DNA of 64,000 bases from Nitratireductor sp. GTDB lineage: Bacteria > Pseudomonadota > Alphaproteobacteria > Rhizobiales > Rhizobiaceae. Positions 26,693 to 35,368 of this stretch are shown one piece after another; position 1 is the first letter of the stretch, and each line of letters starts with the position of its first letter. The notes beneath the pieces were generated by a model. The model did no database searches. It was given only the letters and a program-made list of their open reading frames with translations, and was not told where the DNA came from. The position numbers and the translations under genes were made by a program. The stretch lies in the NCBI RefSeq assembly GCF_017794765.1, contig NZ_CP051236.1:3308192-3372191 (forward strand). The letters run 5' to 3'.

Positions 26693-27304
26693 TCAGAAAC
26701 GGGACAACAGCGTTTCCAGCTCGGGAAAACGATCCCACATGGCAACGGCAACGGTGACGACCCCGACGACGCCACCCAGGAGCACAAGCCCGAGGCCGCC
26801 GAAAAAACTGCGCCATGCATTCCTGGAGGCCGCGATGGGTACAACTTCTACTTCTGTCTCGTCGCGGCGCGGAAACACCTCAACATCACCATCAACCGCA
26901 CGCTGGCGTTCGACCATGCGTTCTGCAATGTAGCGCGTGACCTGATCGGCCACCGGCGCGATCTCCGTGCTTTCTGCCAAAACCACCCGACCGAGACGAG
27001 TGTCGCGCAGGAAACGGTAGGTCCGGCGATCCCGTCCCATCGCCACGTGGGCGACGGCATCGATCCACAGCCTCGGCTGTTCCCCCGAGGAAATAACAAA
27101 GTCGAACGAGGGATCATCCGCTGGCACGTCGGCGAAAACCGGCTGAAGTTCCTGAGCCAGAAGCTCGAGCCGGGTACGAACCGCCTCGCGCATTTCCACA
27201 ACCACGTCCGCGCGATCCGCAGCTGCGTTTTTCATCTCGCGCACTGCATCGGAAAGGCTGCGCACGTTGGTAACCGAAGCTGCGGATTGACCAGCCTCAC
27301 TCAT
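26693..27304 (-). CDS. Hypothetical protein with a C-terminal membrane anchor
   Basis: This 203-residue protein has a soluble N-terminal part with a helical start (SLSDAVREMKNAAADRADV), a central domain containing PSFDFVISSGEQPRLWIDAVAHV, a charged linker (FPRRDETEVEVVP), and one membrane helix near residues 168-189 (FFGGLGLVLLGGVVGVVTVAV). No family is recognised. The topology suggests an inner-membrane protein with a cytoplasmic sensor-like domain. AGGAG stands before the start at 27304. Confidence 0.7.
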   Translation of the reverse strand: MSEAGQSAASVTNVRSLSDAVREMKNAAADRADVVVEMREAVRTRLELLAQELQPVFADVPADDPSFDFVISSGEQPRLWIDAVAHVAMGRDRRTYRFLRDTRLGRVVLAESTEIAPVADQVTRYIAERMVERQRAVDGDVEVFPRRDETEVEVVPIAASRNAWRSFFGGLGLVLLGGVVGVVTVAVAMWDRFPELETLLSRF

Positions 27305-27442
27305 GGGCAGGACTCCTGACGAAACTTAGCGTTAACCCATCGTTAACATGGCTAAAACAGAAAATCATCACGTTTTGTTCCGCCTGCCCATGCGACGTGC
27401 AGAGCGATGCGATCAACGCCGGAGTGCAAACGTCCTTCCTCT

Positions 27443-28207
27443 TCAGGCGTCACACAAGCTCTCAGCGATGATCGCGGCCACTGCTTCAGGCCTCTCCTCC
27501 GGCAGCATGTGACCGGCCCCGTCCAGGCGGTGAAGTCTGAAGCTCTCTGGCGCCGCACTCGCCTGACGGAGCGGAAGCACGGCATCGAGCGAACCCCATG
27601 CGAGATGGACCGGCATGGTGAGGGCCTCAAGCATACTGGCTGGAAAAGCGCCCTGTTCGCCGTGGCGAACAATCATCGCTGCCATCTCGACAAGCTTCTG
27701 GCGCTGCCCGGCCACTGCGTTCAGCGCGATGGCTTCGGCGACACTCTCGGACGAGACGGTGCAATGCGGTCCGAACATGCCCTGCACGGCGATTGCAATC
27801 TCGTTATCGTTGCTGGCTTGTGCGCGCGCCATCATCAGGTCGCCGGCGATCTCCCGCCCAAAGCCGCCCGGTGCGACCAGCGCCAGGGAAGCAACGGCGT
27901 GCGGGGCAAGATGGGCAGCAAGAACCGCGACCGCTCCGCCGAATGAATGGCCGGCCATGTGGCAGCGCGCGATACCGCGCATTTCCAGATCATCAATGAC
28001 AGCACGCGCGGTAGCCTTTGCCCTGCCCGCCCCTGGAAGATTGAGCGAGCTTGCATGGCCGGGAAGGTCATAGGCAATGACGCGCAGACCCGAAGGAAGC
28101 GCTCGGCGCACGCTCTCCCAGACCCGGTGGCTGCCGGCAAAGCCATGCAGCAGGACGAGGGTACGGTTGCCCTCGCCCGTAACGTCCGCAAAAAGGGTGC
28201 CCGTCAA
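27443..28207 (-). CDS. Alpha/beta hydrolase
   Basis: This 254-residue hydrolase has the nucleophile elbow GHSFGG near residue 86, the oxyanion-hole LLHGFAGS near 20, an acid in WGSLDAVLP and the catalytic histidine in GAGHMLPEE. The substrate is unknown; small esters or lactones are typical. Its ATG overlaps the leuA stop by 4 bases, so it is co-translated with leuA and under the same leucine attenuator. That is an odd pairing with no obvious metabolic reason. Confidence 0.87.
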   Translation of the reverse strand: MTGTLFADVTGEGNRTLVLLHGFAGSHRVWESVRRALPSGLRVIAYDLPGHASSLNLPGAGRAKATARAVIDDLEMRGIARCHMAGHSFGGAVAVLAAHLAPHAVASLALVAPGGFGREIAGDLMMARAQASNDNEIAIAVQGMFGPHCTVSSESVAEAIALNAVAGQRQKLVEMAAMIVRHGEQGAFPASMLEALTMPVHLAWGSLDAVLPLRQASAAPESFRLHRLDGAGHMLPEERPEAVAAIIAESLCDA

Positions 28208-29946
28208 CCGACGATCCGGTTGGCCGCCGACACCACAGCCTCAAGCGACGCCGTGACGATATTGGTGTTGACGCCAGCACCGAAGAGTTTGCCGTCGGGA
28301 TGCTGGACTTCCATATAGCAGATGGCGGCTGCGTTGGAGCCCTGCTGCATGGAATGCTCCGAATAATCGACCACCGACATCGCGACGCCCAGGTGCTTGG
28401 ACAGAGCGTCGATAAAACCGTCGACGGGGCCTGTACCCACACCCTTGATCACGGTCTCCGCGCCCTTGTCCATGATCGTCGCCTCGACGATGCGCTGGCC
28501 CTTCACGCTGGTATCGGGAAACGTCTGGTGATCGACGAATTTGAGGCGCGCGCCGGGCTGGTCGACATAGAGCTCCATGAAGCGCTCGTAGATCTGTTTC
28601 GCGGGCAGTTCCCTGCCCTCTCGGTCGGTGATCTCCTGTATGTCCTCACGGAATTCCACCTGCAGATTGCGTGGCAGGTTGAGGCCGTAATCGGCCTGCA
28701 TGACATAGGCGATACCGCCCTTGCCCGACTGGGAATTGATGCGAATGATCGCCTCGTAGGAGCGGCCCACATCCTGCGGGTCAATGGGCAGATAAGGCAC
28801 TTCCCAGAGCGGCTTGTTGGCCGTCTTGATGGCCTTCATGCCCTTGTTGATCGCATCCTGATGGGAGCCGGAGAAAGCGGTATAGACCAGTTCGCCCACA
28901 TAGGGGTGCCGCTCCGGGATGACGAGCTGGTTGCAGTATTCGTAGACATCCTTCATGCGGTTGATGTCGGTGCAGTCCAGTTCCGGATCGAGCCCCTGCG
29001 TGTACATGTTGAGCGCCAGAGTGACCACATCGACATTGCCGGTGCGCTCGCCATTGCCGAACAGCGTGCCCTCGACACGGTCGGCGCCGGCCATCAGGCC
29101 AAGCTCGGTGGCGGCGATGCCGGTTCCACGGTCATTATGCGGATGCAGTGAGATGATCAGGTTTTCGCGCTGATCGAGGTTGCGGCACATCCATTCGATC
29201 TGATCGGCATAGATGTTGGGCGTGGACATCTCGACAGTGGACGGCAGATTGATGATCAGCTTGTTGTCCGGCGTGGGCCTGATGATCTCGATGACCGCAT
29301 TGCAGATATCGAGCGCAACATCGAGCTCGGTGCCGGTGAAGCTCTCGGGAGAATATTCGAACCGATAGCCGCCGCCGGCCTTCGCGGCCATGTCCATGAC
29401 CATCTTGGCGGCATCGGTGGCAATCTGTTTGATGCCGGCGACATCCTTGCCGAACACAACGCGGCGCTGCAACTCGCTGGTGGAATTGTAGAAGTGGACG
29501 ATCGGACGGTTCGCACCGTCCAGCGCCTCGAAGGTGCGGGTGATCAGTTCCGGACGGCACTGAACCAGAACCTGCAGCGACACATCGTCAGGCACCCCGC
29601 CCTCTTCGATGCACCAGCGGGCGAAATCGAAATCCGTCTGCGAAGCGGAGGGGAACCCGATCTCGATCTCCTTGAAACCCATATCCAGAAGGAGTTTGAA
29701 CATGCGCGCCTTGCGCTCATGTCCCATCGGGTCAATCAACGCCTGATTGCCGTCACGCAGGTCGACCGAGCACCAGATCGGCGCCTTCTCGATACGCTTT
29801 GAGGGCCATGTGCGATCCGCGATATCGATCTGTGGATAGGGCTGATACTTGATCGAGGCGTCCGGCATGCCTTTACGGCCCTGCGCGGTGTTTTCTCGCT
29901 GTACTCGGTTCTCTGCCATGTCAGTCATCGTGTTCTGCGCGTCCAT
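28204..29946 (-). CDS. leuA: 2-isopropylmalate synthase, long form
   Basis: LeuA condenses acetyl-CoA with 2-oxoisovalerate, the first step of leucine synthesis. The 580-residue protein is of the long type found in actinobacteria and many alphaproteobacteria. APIWCSVDLRDGNQALIDPM holds the catalytic and metal residues, LHPHNDRGTG is the metal HxH site, and GNGERTGNVD is conserved. A C-terminal LeuA dimer domain, the site of leucine feedback, is present from about residue 440. I place the start at ATG 29946 (GGGAG upstream); GTG 29964 is possible. A leader peptide and attenuator lie upstream. Confidence 0.95.
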   Translation of the reverse strand: MDAQNTMTDMAENRVQRENTAQGRKGMPDASIKYQPYPQIDIADRTWPSKRIEKAPIWCSVDLRDGNQALIDPMGHERKARMFKLLLDMGFKEIEIGFPSASQTDFDFARWCIEEGGVPDDVSLQVLVQCRPELITRTFEALDGANRPIVHFYNSTSELQRRVVFGKDVAGIKQIATDAAKMVMDMAAKAGGGYRFEYSPESFTGTELDVALDICNAVIEIIRPTPDNKLIINLPSTVEMSTPNIYADQIEWMCRNLDQRENLIISLHPHNDRGTGIAATELGLMAGADRVEGTLFGNGERTGNVDVVTLALNMYTQGLDPELDCTDINRMKDVYEYCNQLVIPERHPYVGELVYTAFSGSHQDAINKGMKAIKTANKPLWEVPYLPIDPQDVGRSYEAIIRINSQSGKGGIAYVMQADYGLNLPRNLQVEFREDIQEITDREGRELPAKQIYERFMELYVDQPGARLKFVDHQTFPDTSVKGQRIVEATIMDKGAETVIKGVGTGPVDGFIDALSKHLGVAMSVVDYSEHSMQQGSNAAAICYMEVQHPDGKLFGAGVNTNIVTASLEAVVSAANRIVG

Positions 29947-30036
29947 TCCATTTTCTCCCGGCACCGGTTGCGTGCGCTTCGCACGGCGGGCCTGTCAACA
30001 GTAAATTCCAGTTTTGGAGAAAGAGCTTCTGCCAGT

Positions 30037-30082
30037 CGGCGACATCGATCGCCGGGCGCTCCTTCAACGGACCCGGCGATCG
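30037..30082 (-). promoter_or_regulatory. leuA transcription attenuator
   Basis: Read on the minus strand, two stems compete. An 11-bp perfect stem (CGATCGCCGGG, 30046-30056 with 30072-30082) overlaps the end of the leader peptide. A shorter stem, CGGCGA with TCGCCG (30049-30054 with 30037-30042), is followed by a weak U-rich stretch (CTCTTTCTCC). This is the arrangement expected if ribosome stalling at the leucine codons decides which stem forms. Confidence 0.7.
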
Positions 30083-30183
30083 CCGATAAGGCCGAGAAGA
30101 AGAAGGCTGGATGCTAGCGCGCGCACAGTCGCGCCGGAAAAGGCGGCACGAGCGGAACGGGAAACTGTCTGGCGCGTCATCAT
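30064..30183 (-). CDS. leuA leader peptide (39 residues)
   Basis: The frame starts at ATG 30183 (or 30180), 6-9 nt after AAGGAAA, and its product ends ASSLLLLGLIGDRRVR. Four consecutive leucine codons plus one more sit just before the first attenuator stem, so lack of charged tRNA-Leu would stall the ribosome there. Leucine leaders before leuA are known in alphaproteobacteria. The first 20 residues, rich in Ser, Arg and Ala, have no evident role. Confidence 0.8.
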   Translation of the reverse strand: MMTRQTVSRSARAAFSGATVRALASSLLLLGLIGDRRVR

Positions 30184-30249
30184 GGAGCTTTCCTTAAACG
30201 ACGCCGGCGCGGCTGGCAAGTGGATCGTCATGCAGGCGGAACGGAGAGC

Positions 30250-30298
30250 TTGACAAGGCACATTCAAACTGTATTTTACCAATTAGATAATTAACTAA
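30250..30298 (+). promoter_or_regulatory. Promoter and ArsR operator of the first ArsR-SRPBCC module
   Basis: TTGACA (30250-30255) and TATTTT (30272-30277) are separated by 16 bases. The near-perfect palindrome TTAGATAATTAACTAA follows at 30283-30298, 11 bases before the ArsR start. An almost identical operator (TTAGTTATATAGCTAA) precedes the second ArsR gene, so both share the consensus TTAG-N-TAWWTA-N-CTAA. Confidence 0.75.
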
Positions 30299-30309
30299 CT
30301 GGTGAAGCA

Positions 30310-30645
30310 ATGCAGGCCGACGCACTGAGCGCCACTTTCTCCGCCCTCGCCGACCCCACCCGCCGGGCAATGCTCGCCCGGCTGGCCGAAGGTGAGGCCA
30401 CCGTCAACGAACTCGCGGAGCCATTCGAAATGACACTTCCGGCGATCTCGAAGCACCTGAAGGTTCTGGAGAAAGCCGGCCTCGTCTCGCGCGGAAAGCA
30501 TGCCCAGTTTCGCCCCTGCCGCCTCGAAGCCGGTCCGCTTAAGGACATCGCCGGCTGGGTGGAAACCTACCGCCGCTATTGGGAAGCAAGCTTTGACCGC
30601 CTCGACAACTATCTGGAAGAAATACAGAAGGAGCAACCACGATGA
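30310..30645 (+). CDS. ArsR-family repressor, SRPBCC-linked type (copy 1)
   Basis: This 111-residue winged-helix regulator has the family start (TFSALADPTRRAMLARLAEG) and the recognition helix MTLPAISKHLKVLEKAGLVSR. No metal-binding cysteine pair is present, so it belongs to the non-metal group usually coupled to SRPBCC/AHSA1 proteins. The next gene overlaps it by 4 bases. It probably represses its own operon through the operator at 30283. It is highly similar, also at DNA level, to the ArsR gene at 36611. Confidence 0.92.
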   Translation: MQADALSATFSALADPTRRAMLARLAEGEATVNELAEPFEMTLPAISKHLKVLEKAGLVSRGKHAQFRPCRLEAGPLKDIAGWVETYRRYWEASFDRLDNYLEEIQKEQPR

Positions 30646-31097
30646 GCGTGCAAACAACGCAGAAAGCCGATGCCGAACTCGTCATCCAGCGCGTGTTCAA
30701 TGCTCCCCGCGACCTCGTTTTCGAGATGTGGACCCGCAAGGAACATCTGGATCGCTGGGGCTGCCCGGAGGGCATGACCATACCGGTTTCGGAAGGTGAC
30801 ATCCGCACGGGCGGCTGGTTTCGCACCTGCATGCGCAGCAGTGATGGTTCGGAACACTGGGTCAGCGGGCAGTATCGCGAAATCTCACCAACCGAGCGGA
30901 TCGTTTTCACCCATGCCTGGGATAACGAAACGGGAGAGCGCGGGCACGAAACCGTGGTCACCATCGCGTTCAGCGACACCGGAGACGGCAGGACGCGCAT
31001 GCATTTTCACCAGGCGTTCTTTGCCTCGCAGGCATCGCGCGATGGCCATGCGGAAGGCTGGAACTCCTGCTTCGACAAACTTGCAACACTCCTTTGA
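30642..31097 (+). CDS. SRPBCC/AHSA1-domain protein (copy 1)
   Basis: This 151-residue protein has the AHSA1/START-like fold pattern: VIQRVFNAPRDLVFEMWTR, then HLDRWGCPEGMTIPV, and a C-terminal helix EGWNSCFDKLATLL. Such proteins have a hydrophobic cavity and often modify or bind small molecules; the ligand is unknown. Its ATG overlaps the ArsR stop (ATGA), a very common pairing in soil alphaproteobacteria and suggestive of a ligand-sensing pair. Confidence 0.9.
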   Translation: MSVQTTQKADAELVIQRVFNAPRDLVFEMWTRKEHLDRWGCPEGMTIPVSEGDIRTGGWFRTCMRSSDGSEHWVSGQYREISPTERIVFTHAWDNETGERGHETVVTIAFSDTGDGRTRMHFHQAFFASQASRDGHAEGWNSCFDKLATLL

Positions 31098-31138
31098 CGA
31101 CCAGCCTGATGTGAAATCCTATCGAGCCGGAGAACACT

Positions 31139-31798
31139 ATGGGACAACAGACCGTATCCCGCGGGGAATGGCAAAAGGCCCGCGAAAAGCTACTCGCAAA
31201 GGAGAAAGCCCACACGCGGGCCAGTGACTCGCTGGCTGCCGAACGGCGCCGGCTTCCCCGTGTCCGAATCGAGAGGGACTACTTCTTCGAGAATGTCGAC
31301 GGCCGTCACTCATTCGAGGAGGTTTTCGGGGGCCGCAGACAATTGATCGTCTATCACCACATGCTGAAACCGGCCGACCCTGCCCCCTGCTCCGGCTGCT
31401 CCATGTTTGTCGACAATCTGGGCCACCCGGTGCATCTCAACGCCCGAGACACCAGCCTGGCACTCGTTTCACGCGCACCGGCGGAGGAAATCGAAGCGTT
31501 CAGAAAGCGGATGGGCTGGACCCTGCCCTGGTACTCCGTGATGAGTTCCACCTTCAATGCGGATCACGGTGTGGAAGGCGGCTTCGGCCTGAACGTCTTT
31601 TTGCGCGAGGGCGGGTCGATCTACCACACCTACCACACCAGCGGCCGCGGGGTGGAGACACTCGGCACGAGCTGGACCCTGCTCGACCTGACGCCCTATG
31701 GACGGCAGGAGACATGGGAAGCGTCGCCCGAAGGCACACCGCAGACCGAGCCCTATCAATGGTGGCGATTGCACGATGAGTATCCCTCAAAACCTTAG
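31139..31798 (+). CDS. DUF899 thioredoxin-like protein
   Basis: This 219-residue protein matches DUF899. The N-terminal VSRGEWQKAREKLLAKEKAH helix is followed by a thioredoxin-like domain with CSGCSMF (a C-x-x-C near residue 82), and a C-terminal block ending WWRLHDEYP. A redox or peroxiredoxin-like role is plausible but untested. It probably belongs to the same transcript as the ArsR-SRPBCC pair (41-base gap). Its 3' end overlaps the converging HxlR gene by 4 bases. Confidence 0.88.
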   Translation: MGQQTVSRGEWQKAREKLLAKEKAHTRASDSLAAERRRLPRVRIERDYFFENVDGRHSFEEVFGGRRQLIVYHHMLKPADPAPCSGCSMFVDNLGHPVHLNARDTSLALVSRAPAEEIEAFRKRMGWTLPWYSVMSSTFNADHGVEGGFGLNVFLREGGSIYHTYHTSGRGVETLGTSWTLLDLTPYGRQETWEASPEGTPQTEPYQWWRLHDEYPSKP

Positions 31799-32349
31799 CT
31801 TCGATGTGCTTCAGACTGGCGGGCCACCACCGCCTCATAGGCCGCCTGAAGCCGCTCGCGCACATCGGGCCCGCTCCTGTCCGGGTCCGGCGGTGCTCCG
31901 AGATGCGTTACCCGCAGATCTTCCATGAACTCTTCCCAGAGCGGCGGCCCGCCCTCTGCAAGAAGCTTCGCCCGGATCGAAAGCTCCTCGGTGACCGGAA
32001 GCCATTTGCTGCCCCAGGCACCGATCATGGCGAAGACAGGCACCAGCTCAATGCCTTTCTCCGTCAGACTGTAGATCGCCTTCTGCTTGTGGCTGGGGTC
32101 GTCCGCCTTCGAGATCACACCTTCTGACGTAAGCCGTCGCAGACGATCGGCCAGAATGTTGGAGGCAATGCCCTCCATGGAACCGTTCAGCAGTTCGCGG
32201 AAATGGCGCCTGTTGCCGAACATCATGTCGCGCAAGACGACGAGGCTCCATTTGTCGCCGACCACCTCGACGGTGAGATTGATCGGGCAGCCCGAACGAT
32301 GCTGATCCTGCAATATAGCCTCCAGAAAATTCTGATTGCAGATTGCCAC
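31795..32349 (-). CDS. HxlR-family transcriptional regulator
   Basis: This 184-residue regulator has the HxlR signature: a single cysteine in SGCPINLTVEVVGDKWSLVVLRD, then GNRRHFRELL and the wing SKADDPSHKQKAIYSLTEKG. The cysteine is the usual redox or quinone sensor of this family. The N-terminal start is uncertain: the frame allows GTG 32349 but no good ribosome binding site is seen. It is divergent from the RibD-like gene and most likely controls it through the repeats at 32348-32392. Confidence 0.9.
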   Translation of the reverse strand: MAICNQNFLEAILQDQHRSGCPINLTVEVVGDKWSLVVLRDMMFGNRRHFRELLNGSMEGIASNILADRLRRLTSEGVISKADDPSHKQKAIYSLTEKGIELVPVFAMIGAWGSKWLPVTEELSIRAKLLAEGGPPLWEEFMEDLRVTHLGAPPDPDRSGPDVRERLQAAYEAVVARQSEAHRS

Positions 32350-32392
32350 CAGTTTGCATATGGTGCAACCAGTTTGAAAATGAAACCAGTTT
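32348..32392. promoter_or_regulatory. Three ACCAGTTT direct repeats, probable HxlR binding region
   Basis: ACCAGTTT occurs at 32348, 32368 and 32385 (steps of 20 and 17 bases) in the gap between the divergent HxlR and RibD-like genes. TTGCA and TGCAA form a small inverted repeat between the first two copies. Confidence 0.5.
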
Positions 32393-32430
32393 TAAAAACG
32401 AACCACAACTACACTGCTGAGGAGGACGGA

Positions 32431-33036
32431 ATGAGCAGGGTCATTGTCTGGGTACTCGTAACGCTGGACGGCTATTTCGAGGGGGAGAAGAAATGGGACC
32501 TCGACCATCACGGCGAGGCCTGGGGCGAGGAATTGCAGGCGCTAAGCATGAGTTTTGGCCAGAGCGCCGCCGCGCTCGTCTTCGGTCGTGTCACCTATGA
32601 AGGCATGAAGGCGCACTGGACCAGCGCCGATGCCGCCGACGAACCCGAAGTGACGGCCTTCATGAACGCTCTTCCCAAACTGGTCGCCTCACGAACCCTC
32701 ACCAGTTCGGACTGGAACAACACCACTGTGACCGCCAACATCGCCGGCGCGATACGGGAACTGAAGGCGAATGCCGAGCCCGGCAAGAATATCTACATCT
32801 TCGGCAGCGCCGACCTCAGCGCCTCCCTGCTGAAAGAAGGGCTGATCGACGAGCTCATGCTGGGGGTGGTGCCGATACAGCTTGAAAAGGGCACGCCATT
32901 CTTCAAGCCGGGCAGCGGGCGGCGCAAGTTCACCCTCATCGAGAGCAGGCCGCTGAGCAATGGCACGCTGATCCTGCGTTATACGCCCGACCAAAATCCC
33001 GCGGATACGCCAGAGCAAATAAACGCACACTCATGA
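32431..33036 (+). CDS. RibD C-terminal / dihydrofolate-reductase-like protein
   Basis: This 201-residue protein belongs to the DHFR-like RibD C-terminal group. VIVWVLVTLDGYFEG is the usual start, FGRVTYEGM binds the nicotinamide nucleotide, and IYIFGSADLSASLLKEGLIDEL is the conserved end. It probably uses NADPH to reduce an unknown substrate. GGAGGA stands before ATG 32431. It is the first gene of a short operon with the hydrolase at 33033 and is probably under HxlR control. Confidence 0.88.
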   Translation: MSRVIVWVLVTLDGYFEGEKKWDLDHHGEAWGEELQALSMSFGQSAAALVFGRVTYEGMKAHWTSADAADEPEVTAFMNALPKLVASRTLTSSDWNNTTVTANIAGAIRELKANAEPGKNIYIFGSADLSASLLKEGLIDELMLGVVPIQLEKGTPFFKPGSGRRKFTLIESRPLSNGTLILRYTPDQNPADTPEQINAHS

Positions 33037-33995
33037 CCACCTTCCAACCGACCCGCCGCATCATTCTACAGTCGGCAGCCGCGCTGACGATCTGCAACAT
33101 CGCAGTGCCCCTTCAAGCCGCCGAACTCACGGCAAGAGACGGAGACGAAAGAATGCGCATGATCAAGACCGACACCGGCGTGGAACTCGCCACCGAGAGC
33201 TTTGGCGATCCGGTCGATCCAGCCATTCTGCTCATCATGGGAGCGATGGCATCCATGCTCTGGTGGCCGGAGGAGTTTTGCCAGGACCTTGCGGCGCGCG
33301 GCCACTATGTGATCCGCTACGACAATCGCGACACCGGGCTTTCCACCAGCTACCAGCCCGGAAGCCCGCCCTATACCATGGACGATATGGCCGAGGACGC
33401 GATCCGTATCCTCGACGGCTACGGCATCGAAAAGGCTCATCTGGCGGGCATGTCGCTTGGCGGGATGATCGCCCAGATCGCAGCGCTCACACACCCGCAG
33501 CGCGTACGGGCTTTGACCCTGATCTCCACAACGCCCGTCGGGATCGACACATCCGGGCTGCCGCAGACCAGCGCCGCCTATATGGAACATGCTTCCACAG
33601 GCGAAAACGTAGACTGGACCGACGACCAACAGGTGATCGACTTCATCGTCAGGGACACCAAGATGATTGCCGGCACCGCACACCCCTATGATGAAGCGCG
33701 CGCCCGTAACCTTGTGGAAAGCGACGTAAAGCGCGCGAGAAACTTTGTCAGCGCGACCAATCATTTCATGCTGAAGGGTGGCGAGGGGCTTGATGGCCGC
33801 CTCCCCGGGCTGGAAGCGCCCCTTCTTGTAATCCACGGCACAGCGGATCCGATCTTCCCCTTGGACCACGGCACCTTGCTGGCCGACACCGTTGCCGGCG
33901 CGCGGCTCCTGAAAATCGAGGGTGGCGGCCATGAACTCCACCCCGGCGACTGGCCGGAAATCATCGCGGCGATCGCAGAGCACTCAAACCGTTGA
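33033..33995 (+). CDS. Alpha/beta hydrolase with N-terminal export-type signal
   Basis: This 320-residue hydrolase has the nucleophile elbow GMSLGG, a conserved LLIMGAMASMLWW oxyanion region, the acid in HGTADPIFP and the histidine in GGGHELHPGD, as in the RdmC/aclacinomycin-methylesterase-like group. Residues 1-30 (TRRIILQSAAALTICNIAVPLQA) resemble a signal peptide with a twin arginine, but an internal start at MRMIKTDTGVEL (residues 41-43) would give a cytoplasmic enzyme of normal family length. Its ATG overlaps the RibD-like stop by 4 bases. Confidence 0.88.
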   Translation: MTTFQPTRRIILQSAAALTICNIAVPLQAAELTARDGDERMRMIKTDTGVELATESFGDPVDPAILLIMGAMASMLWWPEEFCQDLAARGHYVIRYDNRDTGLSTSYQPGSPPYTMDDMAEDAIRILDGYGIEKAHLAGMSLGGMIAQIAALTHPQRVRALTLISTTPVGIDTSGLPQTSAAYMEHASTGENVDWTDDQQVIDFIVRDTKMIAGTAHPYDEARARNLVESDVKRARNFVSATNHFMLKGGEGLDGRLPGLEAPLLVIHGTADPIFPLDHGTLLADTVAGARLLKIEGGGHELHPGDWPEIIAAIAEHSNR

Positions 33996-34034
33996 ACCGG
34001 CTGACAGCGCAGGAACTGCCGGGAGCCCCAAACA

Positions 34035-35351
34035 ATGCGACACAACAAAAGGGCAGCGCCTGATCGCACTCGCCGCGCGCTCGTCACCGGTACCTCGGCC
34101 ATTCTTGCCTGTTCCGCTTTCCCCAGGGGGTCCAGCGCCATGCAGACTGCATTCAACCAAGCGGCACTCGACGCACTGCGCCGCTCCATCCGCGCCCGTG
34201 TGGATGCGGGTGAGCTCGCCGGGGCCACATGGCTCATCCACCATGCCGGAGAGACGCATGTGGACAGTACCGGCACCTTCGGGATGAACGGTGCTGGTGC
34301 GCCCATGGCGCGCGATACGATCTATCGCGTGGCATCCATCACCAAGCCGGTGACGGCAGCGCTGGCGATGATGCTTGTGGAGGATGGCGTGCTGACGCTG
34401 GACGGCCCCGTCGACGATCTTTTGCCGGAACTTGCAAACCGCCAGGTTCTGAAACGGATCGACGGGCCGCTTGATGAAACCGTGCCGGCCAATGGACCCG
34501 TGACCCTGCGCCATCTGCTGACCATGACCTTCGGTCTCGGCGCCATCATGGTGTTTCCGGAAGCCTATCCGATCCAGGCGGCAATGCGCGAGGCCGGCGT
34601 CGCGCCGAGCTGGGTCCTGCCGCAAATGTCGTCCGATGCCTATATGAAGAAGCTTGGCGAATTGCCGCTCGCCGCGAATCCAGGCGAAAGCTTTTTCTAC
34701 AACAACGGTCTCGACGTTGCCGGCATCCTGATCGAGCGGGCGACGGGCGAACGGCTTGGCGCGGTGTTGAAGACCCGCCTTCTGGAGCCGCTCGGCATGA
34801 AGGACACGGAATTCTTCGTGCCGGACGACAAGCAGCACCGCCTGCCCGTCCAGTACGGCCCGGACTTTGCCAATGGCGATATACGGGCGATCCCGTTTGG
34901 CCCGGAACAGGGCATCGACTTCTCAACACCGCCGCAGATGGATTCTGGCGCCGGCGGGCTGGTAACCACGGTGGACGACTACGCTGCCTTCTGCCGCATG
35001 ATGCTCAATGGCGGCACGCTCGATGGCAGACGCTACCTGAGAACCGAAACCGTGACAGAGATGACGCGGGATCAACTCACACGGGAACAGAAGCAGGCGC
35101 CCCATGCCGCCATGTTCATGGACGATGGCGGCGCCGGCTGGGGGCTCGGCATGTCAGTGGGGCTCAACAAAACTCGGCCATGGCTGGCGCAGGGCAGCTT
35201 TGGCTGGAACGGCGGCTATGGCACCACGGCCTACACCGACCCGAAGAACGGCCTTGTCGGGATATTTCTCAGCCAGCAGATGATGACATCCCCCGAAGCG
35301 CCGAAAACCTATCTGGACTTCTGGAGAGGCGCGCGTACGGCCATTGGCTGA
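34035..35351 (+). CDS. Serine hydrolase of the beta-lactamase class C family
   Basis: This 438-residue protein has the catalytic S-x-x-K in RVASITKPVT (near residue 101) and the Y-x-N in FFYNNGLD, with the GYG/TTAYTDP region in place of the third motif. It has an N-terminal RTRRALVTGTSAILACSAF segment that looks like a Tat or lipoprotein-type signal, so it should act in the periplasm. Family members are esterases, peptidases or beta-lactamases; without the usual KTG box an esterase is more likely. It follows the alpha/beta hydrolase by 39 bases. Confidence 0.88.
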   Translation: MRHNKRAAPDRTRRALVTGTSAILACSAFPRGSSAMQTAFNQAALDALRRSIRARVDAGELAGATWLIHHAGETHVDSTGTFGMNGAGAPMARDTIYRVASITKPVTAALAMMLVEDGVLTLDGPVDDLLPELANRQVLKRIDGPLDETVPANGPVTLRHLLTMTFGLGAIMVFPEAYPIQAAMREAGVAPSWVLPQMSSDAYMKKLGELPLAANPGESFFYNNGLDVAGILIERATGERLGAVLKTRLLEPLGMKDTEFFVPDDKQHRLPVQYGPDFANGDIRAIPFGPEQGIDFSTPPQMDSGAGGLVTTVDDYAAFCRMMLNGGTLDGRRYLRTETVTEMTRDQLTREQKQAPHAAMFMDDGGAGWGLGMSVGLNKTRPWLAQGSFGWNGGYGTTAYTDPKNGLVGIFLSQQMMTSPEAPKTYLDFWRGARTAIG

Positions 35352-35368
35352 TCCTGGGGGCAAGACCC

